Below, piece by piece: positions 22,292 to 30,628 of a stretch of DNA of 64,000 nt. The translations under genes were made by a program, and so were the position numbers. The stretch comes from Archaeoglobus sulfaticallidus PM70-1 (GTDB lineage Archaea; Halobacteriota; Archaeoglobi; Archaeoglobales; Archaeoglobaceae). The notes beneath the pieces are model-generated. The model saw only the letters and a program-made list of their open reading frames with translations, was not told the origin of the DNA and searched no databases. The stretch covers positions 1,346,571 through 1,410,570 of the forward strand of contig NC_021169.1 in assembly GCF_000385565.1 (NCBI RefSeq), in the 5' to 3' direction. Numbering within the stretch: the first letter of the stretch is position 1; every line of letters begins with the position of its first letter.

Positions 22292-22705
22292 ATGAAGGTA
22301 ACGGTTGGCGGAAAAGAAATTGAATTAGACAGTGAACCCAAACACGGCGTTGTCAGGGAGCTGAGACGGCAGAGAAACAGGATAATCATGTATCTCCTGA
22401 CAGAGGCTAAAGACCTGCTTGAGAAGGGTGTGCTCAAGGAGAACATGAAGCTTGAGGAGGCAATTGAAGTCGTCAGTAAGATGAAGCCAGACTTACTCAG
22501 CGAGTTCACCCAGATGCAGGAGGAGTTTGAGTACATGGCGACGATTTCGCTTGCGACGAACAGGGTCTGGACAACAGAAGAACTCGACGAGCTGAGCGAG
22601 TCTGAGTTTTGGGAACTTTACGAGAAGTGCAAGGAGGTAATAGGAGGATCGGCTGAAGATTTTTTCAAGCGTTACGAGAACAACATTTCCTTGAGGAAGA
22701 AATAG
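22292..22705 (+). CDS. Tail assembly chaperone G
   Basis: 137 residues, helical after an N-terminal beta hairpin (KVTVGGKEIELDSEPKHG). Occupies the gene-G position between tail tube and tape measure. In tailed phages this gene makes G and, by -1 frameshifting, a longer GT protein; both chaperone tape measure folding. A slippery site lies at codons 123-125. Shine-Dalgarno GGTGATCG precedes the ATG. Confidence 0.75.
   Translation: MKVTVGGKEIELDSEPKHGVVRELRRQRNRIIMYLLTEAKDLLEKGVLKENMKLEEAIEVVSKMKPDLLSEFTQMQEEFEYMATISLATNRVWTTEELDELSESEFWELYEKCKEVIGGSAEDFFKRYENNISLRKK
22660..22666 (+). other. -1 programmed frameshift site T TTT TTC
   Basis: The heptamer fits X XXY YYZ in the gene-G frame. Two GGAGG sequences (22633 and 22643) lie upstream; the nearer is 13 nt before the heptamer and could act as a stimulatory Shine-Dalgarno. 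After a -1 slip, an uninterrupted 99-codon frame follows. Confidence 0.7.
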
Positions 22706-22965
22706 AGGACTTAAAAGTTAAGTATTTTTTAAAACTCGCAAATCGTAAGGCTAAAGACAGGATTCTCGATTTCAAAAGAGCCATTCGTGGCAAGGGAGGG
22801 TGTGAAGAGTATTCTGAATTTGTCGTGATGAAAGAGATGGGCTGGAGCTGGCATGAGCTGTGCGAAACTCCTGAAAGCGTCTATCTTGATGTGTTGAGGA
22901 TAATTGGTTTGAAGAACAAAGAGGAAATAAGGGTGAGAAACGAGCAGACATCTGGTAAGAGGTGA
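22666..22965 (+). CDS. T extension of the GT tail chaperone (reached by -1 frameshift)
   Basis: From 22666 the -1 frame is open for 99 codons to TGA at 22963-22965 with no proper start codon of its own near the beginning. It reads like a GT extension: acidic helix (EEEIEDLKVKYFLKLANRK), a central MKEMGWSWHELCETPESVY segment and a basic end. The total GT product would be about 224 residues. A weak, diverged second copy of the terminal part occurs at 24896-25092. Confidence 0.7.
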   Translation, partial: QALREQHFLEEEIEDLKVKYFLKLANRKAKDRILDFKRAIRGKGGCEEYSEFVVMKEMGWSWHELCETPESVYLDVLRIIGLKNKEEIRVRNEQTSGKR

Positions 22966-22969
22966 CTTT

Positions 22970-23205
22970 TTCTGACAATCGAGGGTCTTGCGTTGAAGAT
23001 TGAGGTAGAGCTTAAATTTACGGAGTTGTTGACTCTCATTGACGATCAAATATTCTTTTGACGCATTAAAACAGAAGCTTGCAGCATGTTCGAGCACATT
23101 TTCAATCACTTTGAATTTTTCATGTTCCCATTTTCTTTTTCTCTCTCTTATAGCTAAACCCTTAAAAACTGATCTCATTTGCTCTATTATTGCGATAAAT
23201 AGCAA
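22970..23205 (-). pseudogene. Possible truncated minus-strand gene
   Basis: On the minus strand the frame from 23205 reads a plausible protein N-terminus of about 78 residues (basic helix with RERKRKWEHEKFKVIENVLEH), then runs antisense into the GT gene. The plausible part stops near the GT end, so this may be a gene truncated when the toxin-antitoxin cassette recombined in. Low certainty. Confidence 0.25.
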
Positions 23206-23216
23206 AATTTAATACT

Positions 23217-24365
23217 ATGCAAAATGAAAACTTAAATGTGGTTGATGAAATAGCTGTAAGATTAAACCCAGATGTCTTGAAATGGCTCAGAGAGATTTCA
23301 GGGTATAGCATCGAAGAAGTTGCTGAAAAGTTAAAGATAGAGGTAGAAAAACTTGAGCTAATTGAAGAAGGGAAATTAGGACCTACTTTCACTTTAATTA
23401 GGGACCTCTCTAAAATTTACAAGGTTCCTGTTGCAGCTTTTTTCCTCCCGAAGCCCAGGGAAATACCTATGCCCAAAGACTATCGGTTTATTCCTGGAAG
23501 AGAGAGTAAGTTCGACAAAGAGACTCTCTTAGTATTCAGGAAAGTAAGAGGTCTACAAAAAGTGGCTAAGGAGCTTATCGAAAATTTGGGTTATACTATT
23601 GAACCACATATCGAAAGAGTGAGCCTCAAAGACAAACCAGAAAAAATTGCCGAGAAGTATAGAGAGGAGTTTGGATTAACAGAAGAGTTGCAAGCCGAAT
23701 TTAAAGATGCTTCAGCTATGTTCAAGTATCTTAGACAAAAAATCGAAGAGTTGAACATCTTTGTTTTCCAATACGGGATGCCAGTAAAAGATGCAAGAGG
23801 ATTCACTTTAACGGACGACTTCCCCATAATCATAACAGTAAACTCCAAGGATCTTTACAAGCCGAGAATTTTCACACTAATGCATGAATTCGGACATGTG
23901 CTTTTGGGAGAATCAGTTGTAGACATACCTAATATCGCTATACCAACCACAAACATTGTTGAGAGGTGGTGTAACGAGTTTGCTGCATCTTTCTTACTGC
24001 CAAAAGATGTAGCTATTAAAGTTTTTGGGGAGAATCGTTCGTCGCTGACCAGTAAAAGAACATTGGGCAGATTGTCTGGGAGATATAAAGTCAGTAAACA
24101 TATGTTGCTATATACTATGTTTAAGCTGAATTACATATCTCTAAAAGAATATGAAGAATTCAAAAAAAGATTTAAACCAAGTTCTTATAGAGGATCGGGA
24201 GGGCCACCTCCTGAGGTTAGAATAATGTCAGAACTCGGAGACAAATACCTGAAATTAGTTGTTCAAAACTATAAAAACAATCTGATCTCGTACTCTGCAG
24301 CTTTAGAGACGATTCCTTCTGTAAAGACAAGAACTTTCAACAAGCTGCTGGAGCAGGTGGGGTAA
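23217..24365 (+). CDS. XRE-type HTH protein with ImmA/IrrE metallopeptidase domain
   Basis: 382 residues. An N-terminal HTH (about 27-60, SIEEVAEKLKIEVEKLELIE) is followed by a linker and the ImmA/IrrE domain with zinc motif MHEFGHVLLGE (HExxH at 223-227) and ERWCNEFAASFLLP supplying the third ligand. In phages and mobile elements these proteins cleave or control repressors, or act as the antitoxin of DUF4411-type PIN toxins. The DUF4411-like gene follows two bases later. AT-rich cargo between GT and tape measure. Confidence 0.85.
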   Translation: MQNENLNVVDEIAVRLNPDVLKWLREISGYSIEEVAEKLKIEVEKLELIEEGKLGPTFTLIRDLSKIYKVPVAAFFLPKPREIPMPKDYRFIPGRESKFDKETLLVFRKVRGLQKVAKELIENLGYTIEPHIERVSLKDKPEKIAEKYREEFGLTEELQAEFKDASAMFKYLRQKIEELNIFVFQYGMPVKDARGFTLTDDFPIIITVNSKDLYKPRIFTLMHEFGHVLLGESVVDIPNIAIPTTNIVERWCNEFAASFLLPKDVAIKVFGENRSSLTSKRTLGRLSGRYKVSKHMLLYTMFKLNYISLKEYEEFKKRFKPSSYRGSGGPPPEVRIMSELGDKYLKLVVQNYKNNLISYSAALETIPSVKTRTFNKLLEQVG

Positions 24366-24367
24366 GC

Positions 24368-24871
24368 TTGGAGGTCGTGTACATCATTGACTCAAGTTCA
24401 CTCATTGATTTGAAAGATCGAAACCCCTTGGACATATACCTGTCAGTATGGAATAAGCTAATGGAGTTACATTTGGAAAACAGATTGTATTCCCACATCG
24501 AAGTTTATTTAGAGCTTGAGGGTAGAGATGACGAGTTAAAAGAGTGGGCCAAAGAGCAAAAAAATGAATATCCGGACTTCTTTAAAAAATATACGCCTGA
24601 TCAGCAAAAATACGTTGCAGATATCCTCAGTAAGTTTGAGTCATTTGTCAAAATAAACGATGGCACAACTAAAGATGCTGATCCATGGTTGGTAGCATTA
24701 GCTCTCGAAATGAGAAGTCAACCCACTATTTTTGGACCTATCAAGCCAATTATATTGACTGAAGAGGTCTTGAAGGGAAACCGAGTTAAGATTCCCTATG
24801 TCGCTAAACATTATAGAATAAAATGTGTAAAGATATTTGATATGTTCAGGCAGGAAGGTTGGAAATTCTAA
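24368..24871 (+). CDS. DUF4411/PIN-like toxin
   Basis: 167 residues starting at TTG 24368, two bases after the ImmA stop. The N-terminus YIIDSSSLIDL carries the first PIN Asp; a Glu (VYLELEGRDDELKEW) and the DADPWLVALALEM segment supply further acidic residues. DUF4411 proteins are PIN-superfamily RNases paired with HTH-ImmA proteins. The predicted role is a translation-targeting toxin neutralised by its partner, giving addiction or abortive infection. The pairing is established for the family; activity here is inferred. Confidence 0.75.
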   Translation: MEVVYIIDSSSLIDLKDRNPLDIYLSVWNKLMELHLENRLYSHIEVYLELEGRDDELKEWAKEQKNEYPDFFKKYTPDQQKYVADILSKFESFVKINDGTTKDADPWLVALALEMRSQPTIFGPIKPIILTEEVLKGNRVKIPYVAKHYRIKCVKIFDMFRQEGWKF

Positions 24872-24895
24872 AATTCGACTGACATCTCTTTTTAT

Positions 24896-25092
24896 ATGCT
24901 AAACGAGGAGATTAGAAAAACTATCCTCGAATTCTACTACGACCACTGGTAGAGGTATCCTGATCATGGGAAGAATTGAATAACACACCAGAACGAGTTT
25001 ATCTCGATGTCTTAAGAATTATAAACCTTCAATCCAAGGAAGAAGCGAGGATCAAAAAAGAAATGGAAAGAAAAAATAGAATAAGAGGCTAA
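24896..25092 (+). pseudogene. Degraded second copy of the GT chaperone end
   Basis: From about 24975 the + strand reads SWEELNNTPERVYLDVLRII and a basic tail to TAA 25090-25092, closely matching the GT ending (SWHELCETPESVYLDVLRII). Upstream, stops interrupt the frame; an isolated 18-codon piece starts at ATG 24896. It differs at many bases from the intact copy, so it is not a recent duplicate but probably a remnant from a related virus left after recombination brought in the toxin-antitoxin pair. Confidence 0.6.
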
Positions 25093-25658
25093 AGCTTCTC
25101 CAACAACTCTTTTCTTTTTGTTTCGTACTCTTCTTCTGTGAGGAGACCCATATCATACAGCTCTTTTAGCTTTTTCAGCTTCTCAATCGGATCTTCTTTC
25201 ACCTCTTTTTTAGTCTCAATTACTTGTGTCATGGGTAGAGTTCTCGTAATTACTTCTTTAGGTTTCTTCAATGTCCAAGATTCCTTCATCAGACCCTTCT
25301 TTTTATCAATGGAAATCTGTTCTACCGATACTGCGTTTAGAGCGTCTCTGATGGCAATAATAGCCTGCTGGGATTCATCTTTCTCCATCCAAGGAATAAT
25401 AACTTTCTTTCCATCCTCTCTGACTAATGAGAATTCAGCACCGATTTTGCCCTTGGTGTACGAAACTAACTCAAGTTTTTCATAGGGAAAATCTACCAGA
25501 TCGTATCTTCCCAGCAGTTTTTGATCGAAGTATATCACTCTTCGGTCCGTAACGATGAGATACATCGGTTTTTCCAAGCTTTTTAATTTTTTAACCGAGT
25601 AAACGATTTTCTCGCCAGGATACAGGTTTTCAGACACTTGCTCTGGCAAATCTATCAT
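25089..25658 (-). CDS. PH-domain protein with C-terminal SHOCT (cargo gene)
   Basis: 189 residues. Residues 1-110 form a bacterial-type PH domain (GEKIVYSVKKLKSLEKPMYL, then ITDRRVIYFD-like VTDRRVIYFDQKLLGRYD). Residues 155-189 are a SHOCT motif (DPIEKLKKLKELYDMGLLTEEEYETKRKE). SHOCT tails often mediate oligomerisation in membrane-associated or mobile-element proteins. Convergent with the GT remnant and divergent from the tape measure promoter 76 bp away. Function unknown. Confidence 0.75.
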   Translation of the reverse strand: MIDLPEQVSENLYPGEKIVYSVKKLKSLEKPMYLIVTDRRVIYFDQKLLGRYDLVDFPYEKLELVSYTKGKIGAEFSLVREDGKKVIIPWMEKDESQQAIIAIRDALNAVSVEQISIDKKKGLMKESWTLKKPKEVITRTLPMTQVIETKKEVKEDPIEKLKKLKELYDMGLLTEEEYETKRKELLEKL

Positions 25659-25732
25659 AATTGATATGTTGAAATCATATGATATATATTTTACCTACTT
25701 TTAGATTCTATAAGTTAACTGAGTGACTTTGG

Positions 25733-25748
25733 TTTATTAAGTCAATTC
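25733..25748 (+). promoter_or_regulatory. Late-promoter element, copy 7 (tape measure operon)
   Basis: TTTATTAAGTCAATTCTA, a slightly divergent copy with TAAGTC starting at 25738, 26 nt before the ATG at 25764. Confidence 0.6.
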
Positions 25749-25763
25749 TATCTTTCATTTTTG

Positions 25764-28730
25764 ATGTTCGGTGCAGGCACGATAGGAGATATTGTCATCA
25801 AGATCAAAGCAGATCTCGCTCAGTTAGAAGAATCTCTCGAAAAAGCAAAATCTCAAGTTAAAGATTTTGGTAAAAGACTGCAAGATGTTGGGAAAGACTT
25901 GGCAGTCGCTGGAGCGAAAATGGGTGCTGCTATCGCACCCGTTGCTCTCGCTCTTGGGCATGCAGTGAGGACTGGGGCAGAGTTCGAGCAGGCAATGAAA
26001 AATGTACAATCTGTAATGGGGGCGAGCGAAGAAGATTTCAAGAGACTGACTGAATTCGCAAAAAGACTCGGTGAAACAACTGTTTTCTCTGCATCTCAGG
26101 CTGCTGAAGGATTGTATTTCCTTGCATCAGCCGGTTATAAGGTTGATGAAGCAATCTCTGCAATGGAGCCGATCCTACAGTTTGCAGCAGCGACGCAGTC
26201 CGATCTGGCGTCCGCAACCGAGCTGGTCGTTTCGACGCTCAACGCCTTCGAGATGGACGCAAGCGAGGCGAGCAGGGTAGCCAATGTCTTCGCCGCGGCG
26301 ATCTCAAACTCCCAGCTGACTATGGAGAGGCTCGCGGTTGCCATGCCGTATATCTCAGGACTTGCAAAATCCCTCGGCATAAGCCTTGAGGAAACTACGG
26401 CCACTATTGGATTGCTCGTTTCATCTGGAATAAGGGCTGAATCAGCTGGCCGTTTGCTTGCTTCATCGTTGGGTAGCTTGATGAATCCGACGGATAAGGC
26501 ACAAGAAGTTCTTGAAAAGTATGGCTTAACTTTGGATGATGTCAATCCGAAGATGCACAGCTTGGCTGAGTTAGTCGATATCCTGAAAGAAAAGAACATT
26601 TCAGCCGCTGATGTAATAAAGATCTTTGGTGACGAGGGAGCAAGAGTATGGCTGAAACTGATCCCGATGGGTGGAGAGAAGATCCGGGAGATGGAGCAAA
26701 GCATCACAGGGACGAGCAAGGCTACAGAGATGGCTGCAATACAGCTTGACAGCTTTCAGGGATTAATCCGGCTCGTCAAATCGGAACTCGAAGGGATAGA
26801 GATAGCTGTTTTCGATGAGCTGAAAAATGACCTGACAAGGCTTGTAAGAGCCTTCAAAGACGCCTTGCCGACGATAAAAGAATTTGCGATATCTTTCACG
26901 AGGGGGATCCTCCCGGCAATCGAAGGTGTGCTAAAAGCAGGCAAGGACTTCATGCAGTGGTTCAACTCCCTCAATCCGCATGTTAAGAACGCAATTGCCG
27001 TTTTGATGGGATTTACGACAGCCCTTATGGCAATTGGTGCACCGTTGCTGATACTCATAGGTGGATTGATAAATGCGACTGGGAGCATCGTAAGCTTTGC
27101 CGGTTCCCTGGCGGGCCTGACGGGCATAAGCTTCTCAACGGCAACGGCCCTCACTGCACTGAGAACTGCACTGACATTTCTCACCGGACCGATTGGAATT
27201 CTGATAACAGCGGCATCAATGCTCTTTGTGGCATATCAGACTAATTTCTTGGGAATAAGAGATGTAGTCAATTCGGCTGTGGGGTGGGTAGTGGATAGGC
27301 TCTCAGACCTAGTAGACTGGATGGCAAACACGATCCCTGGAGTGAGGACTCTAACAGACTTTTTTGATGCACTAAACGACACGCTTGGCAGTGTCGGGGA
27401 GCGTCTCAAAGAGGTACTTAATATAGACACTGCATCCAAGGCAAGTGAAATTGAAGAGTACAACCAGAGAATTGCTGAATCTGAACGAGAGCTGGCGGAT
27501 GCAAAACAGAGACTTATCGAGAAGCAAAGAGAGCTTGACGAGGTCATGGATGAGTATCATAAGAAACAGCTTGAACTGGAGCAGGCAACCAACAAAGTTA
27601 AGGAGGCTGAGGAGGAGCTCGCAGAAGCTAAAGAGAGGCTGCTGAACTACACGAAAGACCTGCAGGAAGCCGAGGAAGATCTGTTGAAAACGAGGCTTGA
27701 CTTCAAGAGTGCCCAGCTCAGCGTCAAAGATGCAGAAGACGATCTGGAGGATGCTAAGGAGAGGCTGAGGAAGGCTCAGGAGAAGGCCCGTGTAGCTCTG
27801 GAAAGATACGGCAGGAACAGCAGAGAATATGCCAAGGCCCTCAAGGAAGTTGAAAAAGCTGAGAGGAACGTCGAGAAGGCGGAGATACGACTTGAGAGGG
27901 CGAGACTGAGAGTCAAGGATCTCGAGGAGGCAATAACTGAAAAAGAGAAAGAAGTGATAAAAGTTCGGAACAGCAAGGAGGAAAGAACAAGGGCAGTGGA
28001 AAAAGCACAGAAGAAATATTCCAAGGCACTCGAAGAACAGAAGAGAATACTCAGAGAACTGTCCGAACTCGAAGAGAATATGGAAAAGCTCAAACTGGAG
28101 GTTGAAGTTGAACAAGAGAAATACGATAGAGCCGAAGAGTTGCTGAACAAGGTTAAGAATAAAGTCAAGGAACTGGAAGATCAGACTGCTGATTCATCGG
28201 GTAAGATAAAAGATAAATTCGATGATATGGCTGAAACAACGGAGAAATCATCAAAGAGAATGGTGGATTCAATTGACACCGTCATATCTAAACTTGAGGA
28301 GTTGGAAGAAGAACTTGGCATTTATTCTAAGACATCTTTTGGTAGTAGCCCATCAAGGAAATATATCGAGAACGCAAGACCTACCCAAACAACTCCACCG
28401 CCAGCTAAAGCCAAGCCAGAAGAACCCTCTCAACCAAGAAAACCATTCTATGATGTTGACAGATCAATATACGCGGTAAAATCAGCAATTCAATCTGTGA
28501 CGAGTTCTGTGAAAGCTCTTTCAAATCAGATCGGCAGGATTCAGTCGGTAACGGCAGCACCAAGCGTCACGGTCACACCCGTGATTCCTGTGCATGAAAC
28601 GGTGCAGAAGAGCGTGACGATAAAGAACATCCAGCCACGGATAGAGATAAGGGATGTCGTGGTCAGGCAGGAGGCAGACATTGACGCAATAGTTGAGAAG
28701 GTCAACAGAAAGCTTGTTGAACTGATATGA
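25764..28730 (+). CDS. Tail tape measure protein
   Basis: 988 residues from ATG 25764. Residues about 60-330 are a TP901-type tape measure core (FEQAMKNVQSVMGASEEDF, TVFSASQAAEGLYFLASAG, LEETTATIGLLVSSGIRAES). A hydrophobic zone follows (about 395-500). About 555-830 is uninterrupted coiled coil rich in Lys/Glu/Arg. The C-terminus is Pro-rich and then beta (PSVTVTPVIPVHET). It sets tail length: by the usual 1.5 angstrom per residue rule, roughly 150 nm. Confidence 0.95.
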   Translation: MFGAGTIGDIVIKIKADLAQLEESLEKAKSQVKDFGKRLQDVGKDLAVAGAKMGAAIAPVALALGHAVRTGAEFEQAMKNVQSVMGASEEDFKRLTEFAKRLGETTVFSASQAAEGLYFLASAGYKVDEAISAMEPILQFAAATQSDLASATELVVSTLNAFEMDASEASRVANVFAAAISNSQLTMERLAVAMPYISGLAKSLGISLEETTATIGLLVSSGIRAESAGRLLASSLGSLMNPTDKAQEVLEKYGLTLDDVNPKMHSLAELVDILKEKNISAADVIKIFGDEGARVWLKLIPMGGEKIREMEQSITGTSKATEMAAIQLDSFQGLIRLVKSELEGIEIAVFDELKNDLTRLVRAFKDALPTIKEFAISFTRGILPAIEGVLKAGKDFMQWFNSLNPHVKNAIAVLMGFTTALMAIGAPLLILIGGLINATGSIVSFAGSLAGLTGISFSTATALTALRTALTFLTGPIGILITAASMLFVAYQTNFLGIRDVVNSAVGWVVDRLSDLVDWMANTIPGVRTLTDFFDALNDTLGSVGERLKEVLNIDTASKASEIEEYNQRIAESERELADAKQRLIEKQRELDEVMDEYHKKQLELEQATNKVKEAEEELAEAKERLLNYTKDLQEAEEDLLKTRLDFKSAQLSVKDAEDDLEDAKERLRKAQEKARVALERYGRNSREYAKALKEVEKAERNVEKAEIRLERARLRVKDLEEAITEKEKEVIKVRNSKEERTRAVEKAQKKYSKALEEQKRILRELSELEENMEKLKLEVEVEQEKYDRAEELLNKVKNKVKELEDQTADSSGKIKDKFDDMAETTEKSSKRMVDSIDTVISKLEELEEELGIYSKTSFGSSPSRKYIENARPTQTTPPPAKAKPEEPSQPRKPFYDVDRSIYAVKSAIQSVTSSVKALSNQIGRIQSVTAAPSVTVTPVIPVHETVQKSVTIKNIQPRIEIRDVVVRQEADIDAIVEKVNRKLVELI

Positions 28731-28739
28731 GGTGATCAA

Positions 28740-30593
28740 ATGGAGCTAAGACTCAACGCTTTTGACATGTCAATTCCATTATCTGACTGGAAAGTGGATC
28801 TGAGGCTGAACGAGATAGGAACGGCGAGGGTCAAAACATCAGATGAGTATCTTTTTCTGATCAAAAAAGCCGTAAACGGGACATACGAGATAATCGAAGA
28901 CGGGATCACGATCTTTAAGGGAGTCTTGAAGCGTATATCAAGGAAATTCAACGGCGAACTGGAGATCGAGCTGGATCACTGGATCAAGAAGCTGGACAGA
29001 AAATTATTCTCAAAAGACGGCAATTACAGGGTAGAATATGTGGACAGCGACAGCGATCCGGTATATTCGTTCACGATTTTAAACGATGTACTAAACGGTG
29101 AAACGGAGTTTGAGCAGGGTTACTGTGCAGTAAAGAGACTGAACATCAAGGGAAACTTCGAGTCTAAACTCGAATGGATAAGGAAGATTTCAGAAAACAT
29201 CCTGTGGGGTTACGACAGTGAAGGCAACATCAGGATAGGAGATGGATATACGATTGCTATGGGTAGTACAGATTTCTGGGTGGATGATGAGAATAAAATA
29301 AACATAGCGGTTAGAGGGCTTGATGCCACAAAGAGACAGTTTATTCCAGAAATCGTTTGTAACCTGCCAAATAACACCACTGACTCGGGTGGAATCAAAT
29401 TGTTAAATGGATACTACTGGGCAGTTAATTCAGATTCAATAAAAATTACAATAGGTGAGGGAACTTACTCTAAGACGATAACATTTACAGATAACGGTTA
29501 CCAAGGCACTTCGGCTACCGAGGAGTTGTATAAAAGCATTAAGTTCTTCTTTGCCCCAACAGAGGCAGAAAACTCATACTGGGCTAAGATTGTCAGCACC
29601 TCAAACGGTGTGCTATCTAATGATGCTGAGGCTTGCACTCCGTCAACTGTGTGGTATAAACTGAAAACAATTACTCTTCCTTCGGATTTGCCAGCGAACT
29701 CCACTTTAACTATCTCATTTGATCTAAAATGTGTTGAGAGCATTCAAGGAACTACAGACACAGTTTATGGTAAAATTTACAGGAACGATGTTGGGGTTGG
29801 GACAACACAAAGCACTGCTTCCACTACTTATGTAACTTACACAGAAACCATAGATGGCTGGAATCCGGGAGATTTGGCTCAATTATATGCCAAAACATCT
29901 TATACTGAAGTCTTAGCTTGTGTAAGCAATTTTAGAATCCTAAATGTTCCATTCGAACAGGGTTGCTCTTTGACGACTCCTGAGGCTGTGGTGGGAGTAT
30001 TCGGGAGAATAGACTTCTACGGGTACTATGACTCAACATTAAACGAGCACTACACAAGGGTGGAGGTCGTCTTTGAAGAGTATCTGTGGGGATCTTTCAG
30101 GTTCAGGACATTCGACATTACCGATTACATAGTGGACATCGTTGACTTCTCAATCGATTACTCAAAACTGATTAACAAAGTGCATGTTCTGGGCTACGGG
30201 GACGAAATAACGCAGGTTTACTACACAACAGAGGACATAGCCTCCCAATCGAGTTACTTCGTCAGTGAAGGCGTTCACACAGACAGAAAAATCAGATACG
30301 ATTCCGAAGCACAGGTTCTCGCTGAGAAAATAATCTTACAGAGAAAAGAACCTGTAAAGAACCTGACGGTCAAGATAGACAGCAGGCTGGTCAAGGAGAA
30401 GACGGTTGAACTCGGTCAGTTCGTCAGGATAGATGGTCTTGACGAGGACATCGATGGCGAGTACAGGGTTGTCGAGATACGGAACTTCAACACCGTTGAC
30501 TGCGAACTCGTTTTGACGAATAATCTCGTAATGCTCAGCGACTTCATCAAATCGCTGAATAACAGAGTCAGTGATGTTGTCAAGTACCCCTGA
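28740..30593 (+). CDS. Distal tail / baseplate hub protein
   Basis: 617 residues following the tape measure by nine bases with GGTGATC as ribosome-binding site. The N-terminal 190 residues are a strand-rich hub-like domain (DWKVDLRLNEIGTARVKTSD, YEIIEDGITIFKGVLKRI). Residues about 210-410 look like an inserted Thr/Ser-rich beta-sandwich of different composition. The rest returns to hub-like sequence (FVRIDGLDEDIDGEYRVVEI). It probably joins the tail tip to the fibre. Assignment by order and pattern. Confidence 0.7.
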   Translation: MELRLNAFDMSIPLSDWKVDLRLNEIGTARVKTSDEYLFLIKKAVNGTYEIIEDGITIFKGVLKRISRKFNGELEIELDHWIKKLDRKLFSKDGNYRVEYVDSDSDPVYSFTILNDVLNGETEFEQGYCAVKRLNIKGNFESKLEWIRKISENILWGYDSEGNIRIGDGYTIAMGSTDFWVDDENKINIAVRGLDATKRQFIPEIVCNLPNNTTDSGGIKLLNGYYWAVNSDSIKITIGEGTYSKTITFTDNGYQGTSATEELYKSIKFFFAPTEAENSYWAKIVSTSNGVLSNDAEACTPSTVWYKLKTITLPSDLPANSTLTISFDLKCVESIQGTTDTVYGKIYRNDVGVGTTQSTASTTYVTYTETIDGWNPGDLAQLYAKTSYTEVLACVSNFRILNVPFEQGCSLTTPEAVVGVFGRIDFYGYYDSTLNEHYTRVEVVFEEYLWGSFRFRTFDITDYIVDIVDFSIDYSKLINKVHVLGYGDEITQVYYTTEDIASQSSYFVSEGVHTDRKIRYDSEAQVLAEKIILQRKEPVKNLTVKIDSRLVKEKTVELGQFVRIDGLDEDIDGEYRVVEIRNFNTVDCELVLTNNLVMLSDFIKSLNNRVSDVVKYP

Positions 30594-30598
30594 TCTGA

Positions 30599-30612
30599 TT
30601 TTTAAAGTCTGT
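30599..30612 (+). promoter_or_regulatory. Late-promoter element, copy 8 (fibre gene)
   Basis: TTTTTAAAGTCTGTTC, with AAAGTC at 30604, 25 nt before the fibre ATG at 30629. No Shine-Dalgarno sequence. Confidence 0.75.
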
Positions 30613-30628
30613 TCTTATCTTCAGCAAT

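Noticed and set aside
24368-24871. Ordinary VapC toxin
   Set aside because: Length, the DADPWLVALA segment and the ImmA partner fit the DUF4411 group better than VapBC.
26135-28168. Several long minus-strand frames opposite the tape measure gene
   Set aside because: Compositional shadows (Ser/Phe/Leu-rich) of a Lys/Glu-rich coiled-coil gene.
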